Source of the DNA: Owenia fusiformis
Lineage: Eukaryota > Annelida > Polychaeta > Sabellida > Oweniidae
Direction of reading: 5' to 3'
NCBI GenBank assembly: GCA_903813345.2
Contig: CAIIXF020000008.1
Span: forward strand, 9,453,278-9,517,277
DNA: 64,000 bases
A model generated the notes under the pieces. It saw only the letters and a program-made list of their open reading frames with translations, was not told the DNA's origin and ran no database searches. A program made the translations under genes and the position numbers. Below, piece after piece: positions 1-10,400 of this stretch; position 1 is the stretch's first letter; each line of letters starts with the position of its first letter.

Positions 1-219
1 GGCTCTTTAGCATTTTGGCTAAAGAGCCTTAAATTTTAAGGTACTCCAGACACTTCGAAAATCATATGAAATCATCCATGTAGCTCACTGGTACCCCCAT
101 AAATGAGTGGTCGAATTGGCGTTTTTTCTTATTCTTATATTTTATCATTCTTGTGCCAAATCTCCCCCACATTTAGTCTACATCCAATAGACTGAATTTC
201 CTGAGAATTCAGTCTATTG
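1..219. repeat. Two short perfect hairpins at the left edge
   Basis: Positions 1-10 (GGCTCTTTAG) pair perfectly with 19-28 across an 8-nt loop. Positions 185-198 (CAATAGACTGAATT) pair perfectly with 206-219 across a 7-nt loop. The first hairpin sits at the window edge, so the full repeat may extend to the left. It does not match the animal histone 3' stem-loop consensus. They look like parts of mobile or foldback DNA and not like RNA genes. Confidence 0.6.
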
Positions 220-321
220 ATCATTATGTCCCTCCCGTGGGAAAAAACAGGAAATTTCCTGCACACAATTATCAATTTTAGGAAACTTCACTTCTCAAAA
301 ATAAGCATTATAACAATTCAA

Positions 322-1086
322 TTAAGGTCTCATGGAAGTAAACAGGAAATGATAAAACAAAAAATGACAAAGCCATGCTGGATTTTGAAAATTTTTTGAA
401 CCAAGATAAATGAGTTCTGTTTGGACCTCCAGTCAGTTTAACTAGTTCCACGTATCATTTACATGACCAGGAACACAATTGAAATGGTCAGAATGACCAT
501 AAACATGATAGAATAACCTTTTCAGCCTTCTGAAAATGTGACTAAAAAATAGCTAAGAGTCTGTGCTCAGGAAAGGTCACTGAACAGAATCTTTTGACTT
601 TTTCAGAAAATGTGCCCAATATATTGCTCTAAATGATTCAATTTAAACAAATTTGATATCATTCTTAGAAAAAGAAAAAATTTAAAAAAACTGAATTGAA
701 AATCGATCTATTTTCCTTTTTACTACAGCCATTATTGTTTCAGACAATTTTTTTAAATTTCAAAGATTGTGTCATTTAGAGCAATATATTGGACACATTT
801 TCTGAAAAAATCAAAAGATTCTGTTGATTGACCTTTCCTGAGCACCTACTTTTAGCTATTTTTCAGTCACATTTTCAGAGGGCTGAAAAGGTTATTTTAT
901 CATGTTTATGGTCATTCTGACCATTTCAATTGTGTTCCCAGTCATGTAAATGATATGTGGAACTAGTTAAACTGACTGGAGGTCCAAACAGAACTCTGTT
1001 ATCTTGGTTCAAAAAATTTTCAAAATCCAGCATGGCTTTGTCATTTTTTGTTTTGTCATTTCCTGTTAACTTCCATGAGACCTTAA
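322..1086. mobile_element. Foldback element with two 315-bp arms
   Basis: Positions 322-636 are the inverted copy of 772-1086, with only scattered mismatches and a 135-bp spacer. The arms begin TTAAGGTCTCATGG and end with its complement. No coding sequence is present; the short open frames on both strands here are mirror images of each other. The structure fits a foldback or MITE-type non-autonomous DNA element. Confidence 0.85.
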
Positions 1087-1124
1087 GTAGTAAGGTACAA
1101 TTAAATGCTACAAAAAGTAACATA

Positions 1125-1361
1125 CAGTTGGGGACATAAATAAATGACAGGTGGATTTGCTGAAGTGAGGATTTCCCATGTTAAAAATAAGAGAATTTAC
1201 AAGAGGCCATACATCAGTGGATGAGATTATACAAAATGTAAAATATACAAATTTTAAGGGATATGTATCTAGACAATATTGGAAATTATGGGCTTTCAGA
1301 CCACCATAATTAGGAAATGGTGATCGAAAATCGACCTGTCATTTATTTTTGTCCCCAACTG
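1125..1361. mobile_element. Tc1/mariner-type MITE, TA target duplication
   Basis: A 237-bp element with terminal inverted repeats: the left end reads CAGTTGGGGACATAAATAAA, and the right end is its complement with one difference. It is flanked on both sides by TA (1123-1124 and 1362-1363), the target duplication typical of the Tc1/mariner superfamily. It is too short to encode a transposase, so it is non-autonomous. Confidence 0.85.
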
Positions 1362-1751
1362 TAGCTTATTGTCAAATGGAGATAAAGCTAGGAAAAGTAA
1401 CAAATATCCAAATTAATTTATCCAATTGGCCATTTTGAATGGCACTTCCTATGTAAACAAATACTTTTCAATCCCAAATTTTAACATATGTGGGCTATAG
1501 TCTGAATATTTTCATTCCAAATTTCAAAAAAATTTCAGACTAGAGGATATAGTCTACCCCACACTTGCAATCTATTCCTTATCGTGTATCTCGGAGGAAT
1601 TTCAAAGCAAGTTGAAAGTTGAAGTTATTGATAAATAATTAGGTATTACTCACGTTTTTACGATGTTCGTTTCCACAAATGATTCTTCATCAATATGATA
1701 CTATTTAAAGCCTTAAGTATATTATATTTAGTCTTTTATCGAAGATTTACT

Positions 1752-4700
1752 ATGGATAACGAGATAATTTTTCCATTTTTATCAAAAGTTTTACATTTAC
1801 CCAGCTTCAGCTTAATCGTTAATAACTTCATGGAAAGTGTTTTGTCAAAAAAGTCAAGAGAAGAGGTAAGGAAACTGCCTATTTATATTTGAATTTTCTA
1901 CTTGAATTACCAAGGTACCCAGGTACACGATAAGGAATAGTTTTCATGTGTGGGGGAGTATTGGCACAAGAATGATAAAATATAAGAAAAAACGCCAATT
2001 CTACCCCACATTTATGGGGGTACCCACTGGCGGATCCCCTTGGGTGGGCCCAGAAAAAAATCTTCTCAAAGTCCAAGAAATATCAAGGAAAGACCAAATA
2101 TTAAAGAATAAATTTGAAAAATTAGAACTGCCAAAAAAATCAAGTTACAAAATACAAAGTTAAGTTACATTACATTTACTTTACATTGACCAATTCACCA
2201 CTACCAAGCTCATCCATCCGCAGAAAGTTATCCCAAATATTTTACCGATCACTGTTATGTTCACATGTTTCCCAGTTATTCTGGGCTTTATATGTCTGCA
2301 AATTAGAGTATTCTAATTCTATGAGTAAGGATAGTACACTGTAATAGGGTCACGGTTTGTTGAATATCCATGCTGTTTAACATTTGAATGTTAGGGGTTT
2401 TCAGTCCAATCCCTTTAGCCTTTTAGATTTTATAGGGTTCTTCTGACCCCTGGGGTCATCATATTTTGTCATACTTAATTCAAGTCTGAAAGTGGTTATT
2501 TTCTCATAACTTATTTGGGAAATGTTCAGTATAATTTGTGTTATCCACAGTACTTATATTCTGTGCAATGTTAAATGCACCAATACAGGAGAAATCAGTC
2601 AGCTGTGAGCATGCAAAATTCCATTTTCTGAACAATTTTGGGGGTTTTGAAATAAGGATAAGGACATGAGGACACTAAGGATATAATATATGTCTCTCTG
2701 TGTTTCTAGGACTCTAATGCAGACAAGCAAAAAACTGGAAAGCAAAAAGCTAACAAGCAAAAAGCTAACAAGCAAATGGCTGACAGACAAAAGACAGACA
2801 ATAGTTTCATCACAGACCATAGGATTTTCAACCCAGACCTTAAGTACACTGAGGGTGAGGGTGAAAGCCTAGATAAACATATCCAAGAATTAATGCCAAC
2901 TCTTGAAGAGGACGAGGCATATGTTCAGCTCTATAGCAAATACTTCACCCAATTAAAGCAGGGCAGGAGGGCTTCTGAGTACCAGGTATGTACTATTAGA
3001 GTCTCAATGTTACAAACTAATGAAGAATAAAAGTCAATAGAATGCAAAGGGTAGTACAACTTTACTCAATAGATGCGGCTTGTAATAGATAGAGATATAG
3101 GTAATGCTTAAATGTTTTTTGACATATCTCTGCAAAATGCAAAACATTTAATATATTATAATAACCCTACAGTACTACACAAAGCATAAAGATGGCCTTG
3201 GTAAGAGCTCTTAAAAAATTTAGGGGGGTTTACATTACTCGTATCAAGATGTCTTACAAATAATGTTTGAGTTTACACTCGTTTTTTTAAGACATCTAGG
3301 TAGATATCAATGAAAAATGGAAGAGTTATCAGTTCAGTACTGGCTGAAGGGCTGTGAAGCCATAGTTTAAAGTATTGATGGTCCTGTTTCGAGGTCCGTA
3401 TCAAGGAAATATAATAACTCCATAAAACATGAACAAAAACAGAAATGTGTGGTATGGTTTGCAGCTTATAAAAGATAGATAGAAGAAAGATCTACCAAAA
3501 CAAGATAATTTCCTTTGATGATCTGCTTTGAATGCAGTATTTTAATCATCACAATTACACATACATTTAAAACCTGGGTAAGAGCGCTTAGCTAAAACAG
3601 ATGGATTAACACTTGACTTTATGGTCCCAAAACATTTTGACTGAGACATCTTATTCAAGACATCTTAAGAAACTGGATTTACATTACAATCTTAAGACGT
3701 CTTAAAATGTGCATATGCCTAGTATTTTCACTCACAATATTTAATTTGTTTTTCCAGCGTAATGAATTGAAAGAGATGTGGCTAAAAGCACTCAATGATG
3801 AAAGTGATGCAGACAAACAATTCTTGACAGCCAGGCAACTACTCCTCATTCAGACAGAAAAGCTCAATCACGGCACAAACCCAATTTTAACTCATTCCGA
3901 TCTCGAAGAAATTGGCATCAATAGGACCATTGATCTACTAGATGTTGTTAATCCATTTTTCATCCATTGTGTTCCATGGAAACATGTGGCTCAGAAAATT
4001 CAGAGAATTTGGGAAAAGTTGGAAAATGAGAGTCATCTACGAGATGTATTTCAAGAGGAGGTGAGAATAATTTGGGTTCAGACAAAAAAAGATCTGCTTT
4101 TTTGAAAACAGTGATTTTTACCAGAAAAAAATTCTTTGATTTTTACTAGTTTACTATGCGTGTGCCTGTCATCTCAGAATTGAGCAAATGGTAGCAAACG
4201 CGAGTGACAATAAATGGATGCTGATATTCGAAATCCCTTGTTGTTTTGGGGGCTTTTATTTTAACTGTTCTGATATATAAGTATGGATGAAAATATTTCT
4301 ATGTACAGTATTAAAGGAATTATTGTGATTGTATTTGTAGTTGAAAAAGCGATGGATTTTCTATAGAAACAAATCAGAGATGAAGCCTAGATTTTGGAAT
4401 AGAGCAATAGATATGATAGTGACTACCACACCTTACAGCTTTGACTTTCCACCTTATGTGCCGCTTGTTGTAAGTCTTTGTTCCAGTTTTGGCCAATATT
4501 TAATTAGGTTGATGTTTGGAAATATTTATAGATACCATTGCTCTGTATATTGGCAGAGATTAGGATTTGAGATCTTATATTATACATTTATGGCAGCCAT
4601 CTTGGAAAATGGCAGCCGTAAGACGCTATTTTGTTAATTTTTGCTATTACTTCAAAAGCAGTGGAGCGATTTTGTTCTTCTTAAATATGTGATGATTTTT

Positions 4701-6133
4701 ATTAGGAGAAGAAGACAGCTGGTCAGGATATAGGTGACATCAAGCTTTTGAACCCTGCCAATGTCCCCTCCGTCAAGCTGTTTCCTTTGCGTATTAAACC
4801 TGACCAGGACATTACCAAGACATTGATGGGTTTCAAGGAAAAGTTCAAGCTGAATGCTGCTGTTGTATTAACATGTTGTGGAAGTGTCACTGAGGCTTCA
4901 TTGAGGCTTGACTCTCATCCTGATGAGGTAATATACATGATATAAACACCAATATTGAAAATTAAAAGTTAAAAATCCTCTAGATGAAGGAAAAGAAGCT
5001 TCAGAATAATTTCCAACTCTTTCAGCCCAGTGTTTAAAAATTTGCAATGTGATGTTACATTTCCAGTAAAAACAAAAAAATATGAATAAATGGTGCATAC
5101 TTATCATAATATAAGAAATAGAATGATTTTAAAAAACTTTTTTTCAATCGAGCATTTATTCTTTGTTTTTGTTGTCTGTAACTATTAAAACAACACTGTG
5201 GTCATTATCTGAAAAGCTGAGATCTAGTTTGTCAGATCATGTTAATACGTTTGTTAATGGGCAGAAAAAGGACAAACACTATTAAACAGTTCTCGTACCA
5301 TTATTTCCTTTTACTTTTAGGTGAAAACATTTGAGCAGGATTTTGAAATAGTCTCTATGCAAGGAACCTTGTATGGCGACAAAGCACATTTACACATCTC
5401 ATTGAGTGACAAAGAAGGTCATGTGATCAGTGGCCATGTTGATGGGGACCTTACTGTATTTACAACCGCAGAGATTGTTCTCGGTGACTTCTCTCAGGAT
5501 TGGATCATAGAAGAACTGAAGACGAACAAAGATGGCGCTGCAATGCTAAAAACTTCCAAAGAAGTGATTGAATTCCTTCAGTGTGATGACCCTGCTAAAG
5601 CAAAGCATCCAGAGAATCAAGACAACACTAAGGAAGCTGCTGATGAAGCTATTGATGATGTTGAAGAATGGAATGTAATTGATTCTGCTGATCTAGATGA
5701 CGATGTTTATAAACATGAAATAATAGAAGACAAAGAACATAACATTGTGATAACAGTTGGTGGCGTTGGGGGTGAATGGGATGATGCTATTACTCCCAAT
5801 GAGAAGAAAGATGATGACTCTAAAGTGGATGAAGAAATCCATGAACTTAGTAAACCAGATGACGTTGTTATTGTACTTGATGATGATACAAAGATTGATG
5901 TAAACGACACAGATGCTGATAAAGCTGAGAAGAAAGAAGGGATTGGAAAGGAAGATGATGTTAAATGTGATGAAAAGGACAATGCAGGAAATGCTGTCCT
6001 TGATGATGGATCTGTGAGACAGATGCAGATGGGAGATGATATTTATGAAGTTGTTGATGAGCTCCCAGGAGAGGATGGTGTGGGAAGTGGTGAGCCTTTG
6101 GAAAACTATGGTAAGATTCTAAATGAAGTGTAA
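1752..6133 (+). CDS. Gene A: PPC/DUF296 (COG1661-type) protein with acidic tail
   Basis: Six-exon model, all introns phase 0: 1752-1865, 2710-2985, 3758-4060, 4341-4469, 4706-4927, 5321-6133 (TAA); about 618 aa. The start ATG has A at -3 and G at +4. Residues 1-290 are mostly helical-looking and lysine-rich early on, and I do not recognise them. Residues about 295-411 form a PPC/DUF296 domain, known from bacterial COG1661 proteins and plant AHL proteins. It keeps AHLHISLSDKEG, then SGH (His371, His373, His387), the probable metal-binding histidines of the bacterial type. The family is predicted to bind DNA and to trimerise. Residues about 430-618 are strongly Asp/Glu-rich. No AT-hook is seen. 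Gene B downstream is a tandem paralogue. The first exon is the least certain because it lies between inverted-repeat arms. The exact biochemical role is unknown. Confidence 0.82.
4470..4705 (+). repeat. Dispersed repeat fragment in gene A intron 4
   Basis: The intron contains a variant of a motif seen in five tandem units at 54.9-55.4 kb: ATGGCAGCC, then CTATTACTTCAAAAGCAGTG, then GAGCGATTTTGTTC. The copy is partial and diverged. It shows that the dispersed family at 34.7, 54.6 and 60.0 kb has also inserted inside this gene. Confidence 0.55.
4763..5511 (+). other. PPC/DUF296 domain of gene A (two exons)
   Basis: The first half of the domain is in exon 5 (VKLFPLRIKPDQD, then VVLTCCGSVTEASLRL), ending ...HPDE. 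A phase-0 intron (4928-5320) follows. The second half begins VKTFEQDFEIVSMQGTL and runs through HLHISLSDKEG...SGH to TTAEIVLGD. Gene B is interrupted at the equivalent point, also phase 0 and also after a Glu. The middle GGH of the family is SGH here, so the histidine is kept. Confidence 0.85.
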
Positions 6134-7469
6134 CCATTCATAAATTTAAAAAATGATCTTTTGTGCACTTTCAACTCTTAAAGTCCCCGTCTAAAGTTTG
6201 AAAATATTTTTTTATCATTCATTTACTATTTGTCAGGACTTAAAAAGTGATTTTAGGGATTTTTGAACAAAAGATTTTTTTTGAAAAAAAAGTTGTGAGC
6301 ATTTCATTTCTCAAATATTCAAATTTCCCGGCACTTTACAAAAAAAGTTGAAATTTCTTAATCATCAAATATTTCTTAATGCATTTCAAAAAAGATTATC
6401 TTTTTAACACCAATGCAAAGATTGAACAAAAGACACACTATTTCAATAATAAAATGTCATATTTAATGGGCCACTTAAATGTTTTAGCTTATCAAAAATA
6501 TTTTGAAACATTAGTGATGTCACTAAGGTAACAAAAACTTTTTGAAAAAAATTGAATTTTTTTTTTCGATGTCAATCTTTTCTAAATATGCTAGACTTTC
6601 ATAAAAAAAAACAATGTTGATTGTCTAACCAGGTTAAAAGGAAGAATAAATTATGTTTTAGATATCATTGTACCATTGGTTCCTATGAGAACTAAAATTT
6701 TGAAATGCATTTTTCTCAGAACCATTTTCATGCACTGATAAGTTCATTTCTCGCTTGTTTATCAACCGATGTTCTTAATTTTTTCGGCAAAAAACATGGG
6801 AGGATGAATGCTATGCATTGGTATGAATTGTGGCTGATTAGAAGATATGAGTGACCTCTAAAAGTTGGTTTTAAATAAATTCACAAATTTTGGAACAAAA
6901 AGTCTATCAAAAACCACTTTTTGAAATTTTAAAATACATATCACACTTTGATAACATTGGGTAAGACTACAATATAAGCTACATGATTGCCTTAAATGAT
7001 TTCATCTATGGGCTGCTCTGTAATTCGACGTCAGAGAAAATTGGCTTTGTGTTTTTTGCTCGAAAAGAAACAGTAATTTTGTTTATTTTATATGGAGAAA
7101 AGTACTTATTAGCATGGGCCATTCTTTCAAGTTACTCACTAAGTTGGTCATTTTAAAAGACCCATTACATGTATCATATTACATTTTTGTGAAAATTGAA
7201 AGAGAAGTACAATGATTTTGTTGATATTTTATGTGTGAATGTAAGAATGACAAGTTTGGTAATTCATCTTGTATCGTGGCCATTTTGAGAAATGATTTCT
7301 AGCAGTTTTGTCTGACACTTATTAGATCATTCAATGGGATTTGCTGCACCATGGTATTGTTGATCTACTTAATACTAATCATACTGTCAAAATTGTGGAA
7401 TTGAAAACAAAACCAAACAACCACTTTAATGTGCACAATAAAAAGTGTGCAAAACTAAGAGATACTTGA
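6134..7469. other. AT-rich interval between genes A and B
   Basis: There is no coding potential beyond chance. The interval is rich in A and T runs and would contain the 3' UTR of gene A and the promoter of gene B. I see no TATA box or CpG-rich stretch that would fix the gene B start site. Confidence 0.5.
6448..6650 (+). promoter_or_regulatory. Candidate polyadenylation signals of gene A
   Basis: AATAAA hexamers lie at 6448-6453 and 6645-6650, 315 and 512 bases after the gene A stop codon. The sequence is AT-rich, so chance matches are possible. Position and strand fit a short 3' UTR. Confidence 0.4.
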
Positions 7470-10400
7470 ATGGTATCTAGTCCAACAGACAGCTTGGATT
7501 CTGATGTTGACGATTTGAAAAAAATTTCAGATTTTTCCAAGGTGGATGTAGAACGTGTTCCTAAGTATATCTGCCATGCTCTGATCCAGTTCTACTTGGA
7601 TGAAAGTGAGACTTCCCAGTGGTGGGCAGCTAATTTTAATCACATCCAAAGTGCTTTAAACAGCGAGGGTCTCCTTTACAAGCCAGATGCCAAGATCAGA
7701 TACTTGAAACAGGTAAGCTATGTACTGAAAGCCACACAAACTACATTGTGTTACACATTGTTCAGTTAGTGTGAAGCAGGTAAGGCATCCCATGATTCAA
7801 CTGTGAGAAGTTGTCATTTGATTGGTCTAAATGTTGACACTTGTGATCTGTTTTATCCATTGATGCAGGCAAGACTGTCTTGTCTCATGTGTTATAGCAT
7901 GAGTTCAAGTTGGATATGACATTACAAGTGTTTATAGCTGATATAAATCTCCATGTGTCTATGTAGACGTACAGAGGGGTCCGGCGGTATGCATACATTG
8001 ACCTAATTAATGTTATTCAATGCATTATGGGGTACTGTCTGATGCATCATGGATCTGTGGTATTTTGACTGGGGCATTACTGGCCCTTTAAGCTCTGGAT
8101 GAAAATGGCAAAAGGACTTGTGTTATAACTGAATTTTCAGGACCCTGTTTGTTAATTAAGTGGATGCCCAGGATATGGTCACTGAAACCACTGGTGAATC
8201 TCAGACCAGATCCTAATATTGCATGCATACTACAATGGTATGTTACTGGTCTGGGGTGGTCCTCATGTGTGCATATATGACATGGCAGGCCATACCAACA
8301 TGTTTGTCAGGTGGATCTCATTTTTAGGCCAAACCAAGTGCTCTATCTGTTTGGTGGGATTATTCCCTAGGCCAAGCTAGCAATATACTCTGGTTTGTAT
8401 GACACTATTGATCAGGCTTAATCTGATTTTTTATTGCTATCTGCAGCTCTCTCAATCCCGGTTGAGTAAAGAGTGTATATGTAGAGAATCAAGATTGATC
8501 TGGTCATCCATATTATAGTGCAACTTTATACACCAGAGTAACTATTCTGGCCTTTTCAATTTCAATGTCATATTTTATTTGGTTTGTATGATACAAGAAT
8601 ACCGCATAAAGACTATGCCAGCTACATGTCTGTCAGTATTTAATCAGGTAAGAATTCTGGAATTCATGAATGGCAACTTGTTAATTCCTTTACTGATCAG
8701 AAAAAATAAAGGTGGGTCACTCCAGGTCTTTTTGAACAGGTATGTATAAAGGAACTAGAACTATAAATGCCAGATAAAACTATTAATCATCTTCTTATTT
8801 TTACAGGGTTTCACACAGATGACAATGGAAAAGGAAAGCACATTGACTTGATGACTTGGCGTTTAAATTATATCTTTTCTTACTGATAATTTTCAAAAAT
8901 ATTGTAAATTAGATAAATGTTATGATCACATGTATTCAAAGTCTATATTTTCATTGTCTAATATGCTAATGAGTGTGTGTCTGTGCGGTTGGACTAATCT
9001 TGTCATCAGAATTTCAGATGCAAGAGCAGACTACTGCTAAGATTTGATTAGGTTTTCAGGCATGCTGGGTAAATTACTTGGGGCCAATTTGAGATCAATC
9101 ATATGCATGTATTTTAATCCCAGGGGAGTACTCCCATATATTGGCTATAAGGGGACGTGCCGCTAAAGTGGGTCGCCAAAAAATCCCTAGATGTGGGTCC
9201 CATTTTGAAAAAAAACCTAGATATGGGTCCCATTTTGATGAAAAAATCCCTAGAACTGGGTCTACTTTTTGAAAAATCCCCAAACTGGGTACTGTTTTTG
9301 AAAAAGATCGCCGGAAGTGGGTCTTGTTTTTAAAAAAAATAATAATACCATGAAGTTGGTCTATTTTTGATGTGGGTTATTTTTAGAGAAAAAGATCCCT
9401 AGATGTGGGTAGATATTTTGAGTCTCAGCGGCACTCCCCTGTACAAAAATTTGACAAGTACCCCCCCCCCACAAAACAAAATTGAATTCATTATGATTTT
9501 GGCAATAATGAAAGTTTGTATTCGCACACAGATTATGTTTTAATTTGAATGTGTTCCTGAATAATTACCCGCAATGCAATACTCCAGGAGGAAATTTTTA
9601 TACATCTTCTTCTTATTGGTTGTTTTTGCTTACTTTTAACTGAGTTTAATATATTTTATACTTTAATTATATTTTAAATTAATTTTAATTTCTTCAAGAT
9701 AAAACATATTCATAGATTTATTCAGTACTCCATGAAAATATGATCAAAAAGGAAAGTGTGACAATACTCATTTTGAAGTTTTCATGTTTGCAACACATAG
9801 TTCCATACTGTACCCTTCTCTTGAAAGATCATGGCAGAAATCATGTCATATCAGCCTCAAAGTCACTCTGCATATCATTAATGCATCCTATATGGAAGCA
9901 TGTGATGCAGACCCCTTCTGTGTATTGTACAGAATTCATATGCTTTCAGTTGAAAAGTAGATGGCTGGGGACTCAATTCCAAGATGTGAACAATCTAATA
10001 CACCATTTTAAGACATGCTTGTTGATTCAACACAAGCTTGGCCTTGAGGAGGACATCGTCACACTAGAGGAATGCAACAGGGCTATACATAAGGCTATGG
10101 TGGCCAAAGGCAATCATTTTCTGACATTCCCTAATTTGGTAAGACATATGCTCCATCTCATGTTTGTGCTACATTCTACATTTTTCTAAGAACCGTTAAA
10201 ATGAATATTAAACCATGAATCTAAGACTATTTCAACAGTTACACTTATTCTAAATCTTGTAAAATAGTTATGCCGATTCTAAATCTTTGAATTGCTGACT
10301 TGTCCTCTAGACTACTAAAGATGATATTCAATTACAGTGTCATAATTTTTTTTATTATGCACCTCATTAAAATACTCAAATCTGATTGGTTCTTAGATGC

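Larger units (their letters stand above)
90..2025. repeat. Widely spaced inverted repeat pair (arms about 80 bp)
   Basis: The segment 90-172 (starting GGTACCCCCATAAATG and containing GAATTGGCGTTTTTTCTTA) recurs in inverted orientation at 1949-2025 with few differences. A shorter inverted pair lies just inside the right arm: about 1570-1592 against 1916-1938, sharing CTATTCCTTATCGTGTA. The interval between the arms holds a foldback element, a MITE and the proposed first exon of gene A. This may be a decayed composite transposon. Confidence 0.7.

Noticed and set aside
1-28. Histone mRNA 3' stem-loop
   Set aside because: The stem is 10 bp with an 8-nt loop, unlike the 6-bp stem and 4-nt loop of histone mRNAs. 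No histone gene is nearby.
5707-5982. 91-codon minus-strand ORF rich in Ser/Ile
   Set aside because: Antisense shadow of the Asp/Glu-rich tail of gene A.
6112-7500. Joining genes A and B into one double-PPC gene
   Set aside because: A donor-like site (ATG|GTAAGA at 6112) exists, but it is phase 1, while acceptors at 7480 and 7492 need phase 2. Gene A has a stop and AATAAA signals, and gene B has its own ATG. Two tandem genes are simpler.
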